A stretch of DNA of 55,571 bases from an uncultured Prevotellaceae bacterium. Its GTDB lineage: Bacteria > Bacteroidota > Bacteroidia > Bacteroidales > Bacteroidaceae. Shown here in pieces: positions 1 through 7,314 of this stretch; the first letter of the stretch is position 1; every line of letters starts with the position of its first letter. The notes beneath the pieces were generated by a model that saw nothing but the letters and a program-made list of their open reading frames with translations, had not been told where the DNA came from and did not search any database. The DNA lies in assembly GCA_946406435.1 (NCBI GenBank), contig CAMJKP010000018.1, forward strand, positions 1 through 55,571, in the 5' to 3' direction. The translations under genes were made by a program, and so were the position numbers.

Positions 1-752
1 TCTCGTTGTTCGAAAGGCTCTTGTCGCGCTTCAAGACCTCGGATGGCTATGACGGACGCTTTGTCTATATGCTCACCAAACAGGGAAGAATGCACAGATT
101 CATCGGAGAATTTCCTAATCAGGCTTTCTATGGAGGGCATCTTGATGTCGTTCCGCTCGAGCATCAGCTACTGCCCTACAAGGCTGTAGTAACCGACAAC
201 GGCATAATGAAGATGCTTTGCAGACATCGTATTGCCTTCGTTGCAGCCGAGCAGCCTCGTCTTTCCCCTTCTCTCAAGACCAATATCATTGAGGCTGAGA
301 TGATTGCTGCAACGGTTTATCAGATTTACCTGCTTACAAAGGATAGCTTCGACAAGGATATGACCGTAGGCGTCATTGTTCCCTATCGCAATCAGATAGC
401 CACCGTGAGGAATGCCATTGACAGATACGGCATAGATATCCTTCACGACATAACGATTGACACCGTTGAACGCTATCAGGGTAGCCAAAGGGATTATATC
501 ATCTACGGATTCACTATTCATCAGATGTACCAGCTCAATTTCCTGACCGACAATGTATTTGAGGAGGACGGAATGATTATCGACCGCAAACTTAACGTGG
601 CAATGACTCGTGCACGTCTTAACCTTGTGATGATTGGCAATCCGAAACTTCTTAGCATGAACGTGACCTTTAGCAGACTCATGGATTTCGTGCGCAGCAA
701 AGGCGGATATTTCGATGTCACGAAAGATGACTACTGCAACGGACGATTCTGA
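1..752 (+). CDS. Superfamily I DNA/RNA helicase, C-terminal part (5' end outside window)
   Basis: The reading frame is open at the left edge, so only about the last 250 residues are visible; the TTG at position 6 is an internal Leu codon, not a start. The visible part carries the C-terminal RecA-like motifs of UvrD/DNA2-like (AAA_12) helicases: TVERYQGSQRDYIIY at about 420-490 (motif V region, nucleic-acid and ATP coupling) and KLNVAMTRARLNLVMIGN at about 590-640 (motif VI with the arginine finger). Helicases of this type unwind DNA or RNA with ATP; in Bacteroidota the same C-terminus is found in large proteins of accessory regions. The Walker A half is not in view, so the precise subfamily and any fused nuclease domain cannot be told. 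No terminator is obvious after the TGA. Confidence 0.85.
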   Translation, partial: SLFERLLSRFKTSDGYDGRFVYMLTKQGRMHRFIGEFPNQAFYGGHLDVVPLEHQLLPYKAVVTDNGIMKMLCRHRIAFVAAEQPRLSPSLKTNIIEAEMIAATVYQIYLLTKDSFDKDMTVGVIVPYRNQIATVRNAIDRYGIDILHDITIDTVERYQGSQRDYIIYGFTIHQMYQLNFLTDNVFEEDGMIIDRKLNVAMTRARLNLVMIGNPKLLSMNVTFSRLMDFVRSKGGYFDVTKDDYCNGRF

Positions 753-809
753 ATCTGTTCCGGACGAAGTTCATTTTCTTCTTTCCTTTACGAGATTCAA
801 GTCTTTTGG

Positions 810-922
810 GGAGTACAAGGAGTAACGCTCCCTAGGGGCCTTAAGTAGTACAAGACGATAGTATTTATCGCTTATTTGAACGTTCAAGATTCGTCTTGTA
901 CTCCTTGAACTCCTTGTACTCC
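810..922. repeat. Nested inverted repeat (14-bp outer, 11-bp inner)
   Basis: GGAGTACAAGGAGT (810-823) is the exact reverse complement of 909-922, and inside it GTACAAGACGA (848-858) is the exact reverse complement of 891-901. The two nested arms could form one long branched hairpin just downstream of the helicase gene. It may act as a terminator or be a small non-autonomous element; no gene lies inside. Confidence 0.6.
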
Positions 923-1060
923 TTATTACTCCTTCCAAGTGTAGAATGGGTGGAATCAGAATCAGTTTCTCTTCGTTCGTGGCCTTTGATTGAAGAGCGT
1001 GATCTGCATTTCTTCATTCTCCGTTGTTCTTTTGTAGGCTCCCTTTGGCATCCATCGCGA

Positions 1061-1103
1061 ATGGGACTTACATGGGAGTCACTACGGACTTACATGGGAC
1101 TTG
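1061..1103. repeat. GGGACTTACATGGGAGT-type degenerate repeat, copy 1
   Basis: Two to three tandem, diverged units of a 'GGACTTACATGGGA' word. Related arrays occur at 20108-20145, 39793-39857 and 45643-45679, always between genes. Confidence 0.55.
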
Positions 1104-1610
1104 CTTCAGACGCTTCCGAGCAATTATGCGCCCCATCTCTCGTTTCATATTGCAAAGTTACGAAATAAAAAATTAGCGAGTGGACGTTTAGGGACTTTTC
1201 GGGACGATAAGGGACTTTACGTGACGATGTTTAGCATATTTTAACACATAAGCGCGAAAATACAAAGAATAACAAAACTTTGCGACTCTGCGCCTTAGCG
1301 TTTATATTTCCCCGGACGCTTCCGAGCAATTCACGTCCCCGAATCCTTTTCTTGATGCAAAGTTACAAAAAACAGAATTGGCGGTTAGGACTTAGCGTGA
1401 ATAAGCGTGCAATAACGGGACATTTTCCTGAAAAATTTTATTCGAACGCAAAGTCGCGAAGTCGCTGAGATTTATTTTCGACCACGGAAAACACTAAAGA
1501 AACGGAAATTATTATGGCAGCAGGTTGCAATATCCTCTGCGAGGGGCTATACGAATTGCCCATTAATTCCCACGAATTTATCATTAATACTTTTCTCTAG
1601 AATACAAAAA

Positions 1611-1654
1611 ATTCATGGATAATTCGCGATTAATTCATGTAGCCGAGCGCAGCG
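1611..1654 (+). repeat. 44-bp dispersed repeat, copy 1
   Basis: Begins ATTCATGGATAATT and ends ATGTAGCCGAGCGCAGCG. A second copy of identical length with a handful of changes lies at 5145-5188 in the same orientation, each next to a 'TTTCGTGTTC' word. Confidence 0.6.
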
Positions 1655-2294
1655 TCTTTTTCGTTTGTTCCGTGTCTTTCGTGTTCTGAATATATAAACC
1701 ACAGATATTCGGGATTTTGGGGATATTAATCACGAGCGTAAGCGAGACAATCCCTTAAATCTGGAATATCTGTGTTCAAGAAAAAAACTTTGCGACTTCG
1801 CCTCTGCGTTCTGAAAGCCATGAACTCTCCAAATACAGGGAAAAGCATCGGAACGAGCGGTTCGCGCATGTCCTTCGATACCTGAGAGAGCACTAATTAG
1901 ATGCATTCCGTACCTTTCCGAGGTTAGGCATCATAGGTGCGATATTATTACTAATGTCGTATTTTATTGTGAATCAGCTTTTTAGATAAAACTTAAACTT
2001 TGTTTTGGTCCAATTCCTGTTGTTCCAATTATTTTTTTTCAATTCTTATTTTTCTTATTTTTATATATAACTATTTATATATTAAGTAGTTATAAAGAAT
2101 AAGAAGAATATTGTCACATCTAAATTTTAATTGGAACAATTGGAAACTGGAACGCGAAAAGCACCTTGCGGTGTTTGAGAAAGAAAATTCTTTTACTTTC
2201 CAAATAAATTTCTTCCCTACAAAGCCTTTCAGACCATCGCGCAACTCTTCGCATATTACGTAATCATAAATTTCTCCAGAATAGAAACTATTTG

Positions 2295-2365
2295 GCAGCA
2301 AGCTGCTTTTAACTGACAATAATTGCTCGCAATAGCTCGCCAAGCTACGCAAGTTCCCAATCTAC
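2295..2365 (+). repeat. Half copy of hairpin-capped element (left cap plus arm)
   Basis: Hairpin GCAGC-AA-GCTGC followed by TTTTAACTGAC, then an arm (AATAATTGCTCGCAATAGCT and onward to about 2365) that is homologous to the reverse complement of the right arm of the element at 24400-24720. No matching right cap is visible, so this is a half or decayed unit. Confidence 0.6.
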
Positions 2366-2503
2366 GCAATCAACTGGTTGTAGAGTGTTTTTATCCTCTC
2401 ATCCTGCGTTGCAAGATATTCAAGTATTGCTCTTTCGTTCGTATCTTAAATTATATTAAAAATAAAGTAAATAAATCTTTTATATGAAAATTTATTTATA
2501 ATT

Positions 2504-2707
2504 TTACCTCATTAAAACAAGTGAGTAGAACCCAGATGCGTGAAACTCGGGCGAGGCGTTTTGCCTGCGATGAGCTGTTTGACCCAGCCGCTCACTTGTT
2601 TTTTTTAACTTTTTATAGGTATCTCTATGCTGGTCGAACACATTAGGGTTAGTAAGTTTATCTACCGTTATAAAATTTACTTTTTTGTCGGTTGCCTTTT
2701 TATTCAT
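2504..2707 (-). CDS. Doubtful small ORF running into the stem-loop
   Basis: A 67-residue frame; the first half (MNKKATDKKVNFITV...) has normal codon texture but the second half is simply the translation of the 2514-2602 stem-loop. No TAnnTTTG promoter is seen upstream. It could be a small protein whose end was overwritten by the structured element, or chance. Confidence 0.2.
   Translation of the reverse strand: MNKKATDKKVNFITVDKLTNPNVFDQHRDTYKKLKKTSERLGQTAHRRQNASPEFHASGFYSLVLMR
2514..2602. other. Structured 89-bp stem-loop, possible RNA or mobile-element end
   Basis: AAAACAAGTGAG (2514-2525) pairs exactly with CTCACTTGTTTT (2591-2602). The 65-nt interior contains a further hairpin, AGGC(AAAAC)GCCT on the minus strand. 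The minus-strand half 2602-2568 matches plus strand 3465-3499 at 27 of 35 positions, including GTGAGCG, TCAAAC and CTCATC blocks. Architecture resembles a folded recombination site or small structured RNA, but no integrase is in view and the attC core GTTRRRY is not clear. Confidence 0.45.
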
Positions 2708-2875
2708 AGTTCATTTCCACAACAATTTTTCCTAAAAAACTCATAGAGTTGTCTTTATGAAAAAAATACATTTTTTTTAAAACAAAAACGAGTAAGAATA
2801 ATGTAGATTGGATGGATATATCAACTTAAAACAATTCTATTTACTAAAGAGTTTGGTTATTTAGTTTATTATTTG

Positions 2876-2883
2876 TATCTTTG
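2876..2883 (+). promoter_or_regulatory. -7 promoter element for the 2892 gene
   Basis: TATCTTTG followed by C. The ATG lies only 8 nt after the element, so the transcript would be nearly leaderless. Confidence 0.6.
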
Positions 2884-2891
2884 CGCACATT

Positions 2892-3194
2892 ATGGAGAAA
2901 ACACCAAACATAATAAAAACACTACTAAAGAACTTGGGGCTTAACCACTCCGAGAGAATAGACATCCCCGATAGGGAGGTATATGTACTATCATCCGTTG
3001 ACGATGACGGAATTTGCCTACCAACAGGACTCCCTTGCCTCTATGAAATCACAAAAGATGGAGCAAGGAAGATAGAAGAAAAGGAAGCATTTGAAATATT
3101 AGAAATGAATGGTAAGTATAAGTTTTGCAAATACTACAAAAAAGGGGAGGAGAAATCTCCTTATGAGCACGGCACGCCCGAAGATCTCTTCTAG
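2892..3194 (+). CDS. Hypothetical protein, 100 aa
   Basis: I do not recognise a family. The protein is soluble and charged, without signal peptide or membrane segment, and has a mixed alpha/beta look (EVYVLSSVDDDGICLPTGLP, then KDGARKIEEKEAFEIL). The start is fixed by a TATCTTTG promoter ending 8 nt upstream, which implies a near-leaderless message. The next small gene begins 12 nt after the stop, so the two are probably co-transcribed. The pair is bracketed by inverted halves of the structured sequence at 2568-2602 and 3465-3499, suggesting it arrived as a unit. Function unknown. Confidence 0.65.
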   Translation: MEKTPNIIKTLLKNLGLNHSERIDIPDREVYVLSSVDDDGICLPTGLPCLYEITKDGARKIEEKEAFEILEMNGKYKFCKYYKKGEEKSPYEHGTPEDLF

Positions 3195-3206
3195 TACTGG
3201 GAAAGT

Positions 3207-3419
3207 ATGTATTGGAGGTTCATAAGTCATCTAAACTCTTATGACTTTAACCACCCATACTTCGAGGATATGGCACGAGACTATATAGCATCCAATAAGG
3301 ACAAGAAGAACTTTATGACATCCGATGCTCCCATAGAGCAAAAGGGGTTCGTAATGTTTGCAGAGGCAATGCTTGAAAAATGGATGCCTTACGATGTTGA
3401 TATGATATTCAAATACTAA
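3207..3419 (+). CDS. Hypothetical protein, 70 aa
   Basis: Small soluble protein (MYWRFISHLNSYDFNHPYFE...), rich in aromatic residues and predicted helical, with no recognised domain. It starts 12 nt after the stop of the 100-aa gene and shares its promoter. The pattern of a small aromatic helical protein following another small orphan would fit an accessory pair such as toxin-immunity or toxin-antitoxin, but nothing in the sequence proves this. Confidence 0.6.
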   Translation: MYWRFISHLNSYDFNHPYFEDMARDYIASNKDKKNFMTSDAPIEQKGFVMFAEAMLEKWMPYDVDMIFKY

Positions 3420-3464
3420 ACGTTATGGAAGTAATCAAGCCTTTAGAATCTCGCCGTTACGATA

Positions 3465-3499
3465 AAAACATGTGAGCGACAGACTCAAACGACTCATCC
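3465..3499 (+). repeat. Second copy of the stem-loop half (inverted relative to 2568-2602)
   Basis: AAAACATGTGAGCG...TCAAAC...CTCATC; 27 of 35 bases identical to the minus strand of 2602-2568. Together with that copy it flanks the two orphan genes at 2892-3419 in inverted orientation. Confidence 0.5.
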
Positions 3500-3502
3500 A
3501 TA

Positions 3503-4078
3503 TTATTTGTCTTTTCTAGCAGCTTTTTTCCCTAATTGCCAAAGATATATATCAAGTTCCTTATAGTCAAATTGTGTAAGTCCATATCTAATTCTAAAGG
3601 CGTTAATGATTTCGACAAATTTCAAATAGTCTTTGAGGTCTTCATTTTTGAAAGATGCAAAATCATCTTTTTCACGGAAGTATTTCAACACAAGTTCAAC
3701 ATTGCTATCATAAATAGGAAATAGTTTAGGGAAATGATGACTACAATATTTTGTGGCAAAAGAATAGTATCTTGGTTTCCCTGGAACTTCCGCTATTTCA
3801 TTTACTAATGATATATCGCCATCCATTAATCTTGCATCTATATTAAGTTTCTTAATATGTTTTGCAAGATCATTGATGTGATATACATTCGTACTATAGA
3901 ATTCGTTAAGCACAGAACATTTTATAAGAATATCACTCAAGTCATTATTCTTAGGACATAGTGTGTGAAATAACTTATTAAGCGCTTTTTCATGAACTTG
4001 ATAACTTTTTTGGGGATTTATCCATTCCGTATTATTATAAAATTCTACGGATTTTACATTGGGACGCTTTATTTCCAT
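3503..4078 (-). CDS. Hypothetical protein, 191 aa, helical
   Basis: Soluble, mostly helical protein. A central stretch, YYSFATKYCSHHFPKLFPIYDS (given in parts: YYSFATKYCSHH, then FPKLFPIYDS), resembles a motif seen in uncharacterised accessory proteins with a helix-hairpin-helix glycosylase-like fold, where an 'ASKYLH...PIYDS' segment recurs; this assignment is tentative. The stop codon sits only 4 nt from the structured half-repeat ending at 3499, so the gene abuts the putative mobile unit. No promoter consensus is clear upstream of the ATG at 4078. Confidence 0.6.
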   Translation of the reverse strand: MEIKRPNVKSVEFYNNTEWINPQKSYQVHEKALNKLFHTLCPKNNDLSDILIKCSVLNEFYSTNVYHINDLAKHIKKLNIDARLMDGDISLVNEIAEVPGKPRYYSFATKYCSHHFPKLFPIYDSNVELVLKYFREKDDFASFKNEDLKDYLKFVEIINAFRIRYGLTQFDYKELDIYLWQLGKKAARKDK

Positions 4079-4257
4079 AATAGTATTATTTCAAAAAATC
4101 AAACGTCTTAAGTTTCTTTCTTGCAAGTGGATGACCTGAGGAAGTCTGGGACTATCATCAGCATAGGGGAACGTTACCGTTCGTCTGAGTTTATTATAAT
4201 GGATTATTTCAGTTTCTTGTTATTAGAGTTAAAGGGGTAATATTTTGTTCGTTTTTA

Positions 4258-4755
4258 TTATTCTGGTTTATTAGTCAATATACTTATTGTCTCATCAAAC
4301 TCAGCAAGGATTTCCTTGAGACGAGGATTTGATTTTTGGACAATAAGGGCTGCAAAGTTTCTTGTTTTATCCTCCTGCACTTCGGCTGTTTCCATAACAT
4401 AGGCATCTCGCTTGCTGTAAGTATTGAACCAACGTATGAAGAGACGACTACGAAATGCCTGACGTCCATCGCCCGTCTCACAGATATAGAGCAATATATC
4501 GGGGTTGGCTGCAAAGAAAGCCTCAATTAACAACAGGATTGTCTCACGGAGTTTCTGATCGAGCGGAGAAGGTTGATTATTTCTATTGGTAATGGTAAAC
4601 TGATAAGCACCTGTAGGCCAAATAGAATAGTCATCCATGAAACCAATAATGAAAATCTGTCCTCTATTGGTTTCTATATAGTAGTCTATTCCATTATCCG
4701 TCCATACCTTGTATGGGGCAAGACGGCATATACGATTCAGATCAAGCGGATTCAT
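4258..4755 (-). CDS. DUF6169 family protein, 165 aa
   Basis: Matches the Bacteroidota DUF6169 pattern: an N-terminal beta-rich half (YYIETNRGQIFIIGF, YQFTITNRN), a helical segment ending in NPDILLYICETGDGRQAFRSR (the ICETGDG-R-RLF-WF signature, about residues 88-110) and a short alpha/beta C-terminus. Function of the family is unknown; it is common in accessory regions and usually follows a short upstream ORF, as here, where a 48-aa gene ends 4 nt before this ATG. The pair is probably one transcript from the TATCTTTG at 4996-4989. Confidence 0.8.
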   Translation of the reverse strand: MNPLDLNRICRLAPYKVWTDNGIDYYIETNRGQIFIIGFMDDYSIWPTGAYQFTITNRNNQPSPLDQKLRETILLLIEAFFAANPDILLYICETGDGRQAFRSRLFIRWFNTYSKRDAYVMETAEVQEDKTRNFAALIVQKSNPRLKEILAEFDETISILTNKPE

Positions 4756-4759
4756 GTGT

Positions 4760-4906
4760 TCAGATGCTCAGTTGAAGTCGTTCTTCGCGGATTTTTTCAA
4801 TCTCCTCTTCTGCCTGCTTCTGCCACTCATGTTTCTTGCGAATGGACTCGCGGAATGCTGCTATAATCTCATCACGTGTGCGGTTTTTATAAGCTGCTGA
4901 TACCAT
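4760..4906 (-). CDS. Small helical protein, 48 aa, partner of DUF6169
   Basis: Starts with ATG at 4906 and reads MVSAAYKNRTRDEIIAAFRE, then a lysine/glutamate-rich amphipathic helix (QKQAEEEIEKIREERLQ), ending 4 nt before the DUF6169 start. It is too short for most gene finders. The highly charged coiled-coil-like composition and tight coupling suggest a binding partner or antitoxin-like regulator of the DUF6169 protein; that is inference. A TATCTTTG promoter lies about 83 nt upstream. Confidence 0.65.
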   Translation of the reverse strand: MVSAAYKNRTRDEIIAAFRESIRKKHEWQKQAEEEIEKIREERLQLSI

Positions 4907-4988
4907 AAATATGTGTTTTATATTGTTATGCTATGGTCAAGCGAAAGGCATGATGCTTGCATCAATATATTTCGCAACCTTACGGATG

Positions 4989-4996
4989 CAAAGATA
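4989..4996 (-). promoter_or_regulatory. -7 promoter element for the 48-aa/DUF6169 operon
   Basis: Minus-strand TATCTTTGC, read from 4996 to 4988; leader of about 75 nt. Confidence 0.6.
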
Positions 4997-5362
4997 GTTA
5001 AAAAACATGAAATGAACAACTTTTTGAGCAAGAAAGACTATTTATCGCTTGATATTTTTGTGCAAATAAAGAAAAACGACATGAGAAAGCGCACATTATG
5101 GTGCCATTTTCGCTTCTTTAGTGCTTTTCGTGTTCAAAAAAAACATTCATGGATAATTTATGGAAAATTAATGTAGCCAAGCGCAGCGTTTAAATCATTA
5201 TCATGCAAAAGCAAAATATTAGCTCGAAATTTACAGAAATATATTTTCTGACAATTTACTTTCCTTCTGTTTTTAAGGTGTTTCTTTGGTTAGAAATGTT
5301 TAAATTGAGACTTTTTTAACTTATTTTTCTACAAAATATTCTTGTTATTTGGTAAAATGTAC
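4997..5362. other. Intergenic, repeat-bearing, no gene
   Basis: Holds the second copy of the 44-bp repeat (5145-5188) and AT-rich sequence leading to the promoter at 5363. The open frame at 4913-5176 has no start context and covers the repeat, so it is not called. Confidence 0.6.
5145..5188 (+). repeat. 44-bp dispersed repeat, copy 2
   Basis: ATTCATGGATAATTTATGG... ending AGCCAAGCGCAGCG; partner of 1611-1654. Confidence 0.6.
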
Positions 5363-5370
5363 TATCTTTG
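5363..5370 (+). promoter_or_regulatory. -7 promoter element for the GlsB-like gene
   Basis: TATCTTTGC, with a TTG (5342-5344) 18 nt upstream as -33 element. Confidence 0.7.
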
Positions 5371-5403
5371 CACCCGACATAATAACTAAAAAACAATCAA
5401 ATT

Positions 5404-5643
5404 ATGGCAGGTCTTATTTCAAGTATTATTTGTGGTATTATAGCAGGTTTCATCGCTTGCAAGTTAACTAACAAAGAAGGAAAAGGTTGCCTCGTAGATC
5501 TCTTCCTCGGTATTATCGGAGGTGTTGTAGGCGGCTGGGTATTTAGTTTGCTCGGCATAGGTGTAAGCTCTATAATTGGCAGTATTGTATGTGCTGTAAT
5601 CGGAGCTGTTATCGTGCTCTGGATCTTCAATAAGCTGTTCTAA
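5404..5643 (+). CDS. GlsB/YeaQ/YmgE family stress-response membrane protein
   Basis: 79 residues, almost entirely hydrophobic, with three membrane segments and glycine-zipper spacing (GIIAGFIACKL, FLGIIGGVVGGWVFSLLGI, IVCAVIGAVIVLWI). This is the pattern of the transglycosylase-associated (GlsB/YeaQ/YmgE) family, small inner-membrane proteins linked to general and envelope stress; the name refers to association, not demonstrated enzymatic activity. It has its own promoter at 5363 and a 30-nt A-rich leader. A DUF1294 membrane gene follows 8 nt later, so the two form a small membrane operon. Confidence 0.85.
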   Translation: MAGLISSIICGIIAGFIACKLTNKEGKGCLVDLFLGIIGGVVGGWVFSLLGIGVSSIIGSIVCAVIGAVIVLWIFNKLF

Positions 5644-5651
5644 AGGCAGAT

Positions 5652-5912
5652 ATGCACTTTTGGTTATACTACTTCCTCGCCATCAACTTAATAGCCTTTA
5701 TATTATATGGCATAGACAAGTTGAAGGCGAGGAAGAATCTTTGGCGAATACCCGAGTCCACTCTCCTACTCATAGCCGTTATTGGCGGAAGTATTGGTGC
5801 GTGGATGGGAATGTATGTTTGGCATCATAAGACCATGCACTTGAAATTCAAGTATGGCGTGCCGATTATTCTTGCGTTGCAGATTGGAATTTGGGTATAC
5901 CTACAGTTTTAA
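5652..5912 (+). CDS. DUF1294 family membrane protein
   Basis: 86 residues with membrane segments near the N-terminus (FLAINLIAFILYGID), middle (TLLLIAVIGGSIGAWMGM) and C-terminus. The family hallmarks are the YGIDKLKARKNLWRIPE loop after the first helix and the HHKTMHLKFKYGVPI motif before the last. Function is unknown; in other bacteria DUF1294 is found alone or fused to a cold-shock domain. It starts 8 nt after the GlsB-like gene and is probably translated from the same message. Confidence 0.85.
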   Translation: MHFWLYYFLAINLIAFILYGIDKLKARKNLWRIPESTLLLIAVIGGSIGAWMGMYVWHHKTMHLKFKYGVPIILALQIGIWVYLQF

Positions 5913-6018
5913 TTTACTATTTAGCTATTGACTATGTACTATTTATGTACAATTTTATTTAATTGACTATTTTTCTTCGCTTCCGAGAAATAGTAAATTG
6001 TAAATGGTAAATTGTACA

Positions 6019-6567
6019 TTATTTGACCCACACCACATAGTCTTCTTTTCGTGGCTTTTGTGGTTTCAAGGCATCAGGAGCGGCATATCCGAGGATGCAG
6101 TTGCCGATACCCTCGTATTCTTCCGTTATTCCAAGTTCACGAAGGATTTGCTTGCCCTCTTCTGTTTCAAAAGATTCCTTAGCACGATGAATCCAGCAAG
6201 AGCCAAGTCCGAGACTGTTGGCTGCAATCATCATATTCTCCATAACAAGTGAGCCGTCGTAGATGCGTGTTCCAACCTCTTTCTTGGCAAGTACAACAAG
6301 CACTACGGGAGCGCCATAGAACGGGTCGTTATGGCCAGATGATGTGCTGAGATTCCTATCTATGACAAGTTTTAGGTTCAGATTGCTCAGACGGTCGCGC
6401 ATCTCCTTATTGGTTACAGCTATGATAATAGGCGACTGCTTGTTCATTCCTGAAGGGGCGTAGGTGCCAGCTTTAACAACTTCCTCGACAAGTTCCATAG
6501 GTACAGGTTTGTCAAGGTATTTCTTCACACTTCTACGTGAGATGATATCCTCAATGGTCTTATTCAT
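6019..6567 (-). CDS. Nitroreductase family protein (FMN oxidoreductase)
   Basis: 182 residues. The N-terminal ISRRSVKKYLDKPVP segment is the conserved FMN-binding R-R/S-R-x-F/Y motif of nitroreductases, followed by AGTYAPSGMNKQSPIII (FMN/substrate contact) and a C-terminal NSLGLGSCWIHR motif. Such enzymes are homodimeric flavoproteins that use NAD(P)H to reduce nitro compounds, quinones or flavins. The gene is divergent from the esterase at 6580, with only 12 nt between the two start codons, so each promoter must lie in the other gene or translation starts differ. No TAnnTTTG is evident. Confidence 0.9.
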   Translation of the reverse strand: MNKTIEDIISRRSVKKYLDKPVPMELVEEVVKAGTYAPSGMNKQSPIIIAVTNKEMRDRLSNLNLKLVIDRNLSTSSGHNDPFYGAPVVLVVLAKKEVGTRIYDGSLVMENMMIAANSLGLGSCWIHRAKESFETEEGKQILRELGITEEYEGIGNCILGYAAPDALKPQKPRKEDYVVWVK

Positions 6568-6579
6568 AATAATTCTTTA

Positions 6580-7263
6580 ATGCTTATAGATATTGGTGGC
6601 AGAAACTGCCATATAATCGGTGAGAGTAATGCGGGGGAAACGGTTATCGTAAAACCTCTTGGCGAGTTTGAGCGATTGCTGATAGAGGATGAGTGCAAGC
6701 TCATTTCCGAGCTTTCTTCCATGCCTTTTTGTATGGTAGCCTTTGAAGTTACAGAGACAGACCTGCGTCCTGCAGGTGCAGAAGATACATACCAGTATCT
6801 TGAAAAAGTATTGCTCCCCTACATACAAGACAATCTGCATCCTAAACGTCTCATCCTTGGAGGCTATTCTCTTGGCGGTCTCTTTGCCCTATGGAGCGTG
6901 ACACGCACAGATGCCTTTGATGCTGTTTTTGCCGGCTCTCCTTCTCTATGGATGGAAGGTTGGAATGAGTATGCCGACGCACATCCATTAAAGGTGAGAT
7001 ATGCCTATATGAGTCTGGGAGATAAAGAAGAATGTACCCGCAAACATCCATTCTGTATTATAGGTGACAGGGTAAGACTTCAACACAAGCGTCATGAAAC
7101 GCAATTGGGAGCTGACTACTGTATCCTTGAATGGAATGAAGGCGGGCACTTCAACGAGATAGAACTACGCAAGGCAAAGGGATTTGCGTGGTGTTTAAAG
7201 ACCCACCCCAGCCCTCCCCAAGGGAGGGAGCCTTTAGAAAGTAATGATCCCTTACGCTCTTAG
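6580..7263 (+). CDS. Alpha/beta-hydrolase, putative esterase
   Basis: 227 residues with the esterase D-like core: LILGGYSLGGLFALWS (nucleophile elbow G-x-S-x-G, Ser about residue 97), a VFAGSPSLWMEGW segment typical of Fes/IroE-type esterases, and a late WNEGGHF that likely holds the catalytic His. There is no signal peptide, so it is cytoplasmic. The last 22 or so residues (THPSPPQGREPLE...) are encoded by the left arm of the inverted repeat at 7201-7313, so the original stop was probably lost or displaced by the repeat; the catalytic core is complete before it. Confidence 0.75.
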   Translation: MLIDIGGRNCHIIGESNAGETVIVKPLGEFERLLIEDECKLISELSSMPFCMVAFEVTETDLRPAGAEDTYQYLEKVLLPYIQDNLHPKRLILGGYSLGGLFALWSVTRTDAFDAVFAGSPSLWMEGWNEYADAHPLKVRYAYMSLGDKEECTRKHPFCIIGDRVRLQHKRHETQLGADYCILEWNEGGHFNEIELRKAKGFAWCLKTHPSPPQGREPLESNDPLRS

Positions 7264-7313
7264 CGATAAAATGTATATAAATACTCCCTCCCTTGGGGAG
7301 GGTCGGGGTAGGT
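7201..7313. terminator. Long GC-rich inverted repeat, probable bidirectional terminator
   Basis: The 29-bp arm at 7201-7229 (contains CCCTCCCCAAGGGAGGGA) is inverted, with three mismatches, at 7285-7313. Each arm is itself palindromic around AAGGG. It lies between the convergent esterase and flavodoxin genes and overlaps the esterase 3' end. Confidence 0.6.
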
Positions 7314-7314
7314 T

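Larger units (their letters stand above)
753..2513. other. Long gene-poor region with degenerate dispersed repeats
   Basis: No convincing gene. Short open frames at 896-1168, 1280-1468 and 2071-2352 (minus) lack promoters and run through repeat sequence. Contents seen: a nested inverted repeat (810-922), a GGACTTACATGGGAGT-type repeat (1061-1103), a 17-bp direct repeat GACGCTTCCGAGCAATT (1109-1125 and 1315-1331), a 44-bp repeat shared with 5145-5188 (1611-1654), cap-like hairpins at 2161-2174 and 2295-2317, and, between those two caps on the minus strand, about 110 bp that reads as protein-like codons (contains YDYVICEELRDGLKGF) and may be a gene scrap trapped between repeat units. Confidence 0.6.

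Noticed and set aside
896..1468. Open frames at 896-1168 and 1280-1468
   Set aside because: They translate repeats and pyrimidine-rich DNA, have no promoter or start context and no protein-like conservation words.
2514..3499. Integron attC cassette
   Set aside because: The GTTRRRY/RYYYAAC core sites are not clear and no integrase is present; kept only as a structured repeat.
4913..5176. 87-codon plus-strand frame
   Set aside because: Covers the 44-bp repeat and the promoter of the minus-strand operon.
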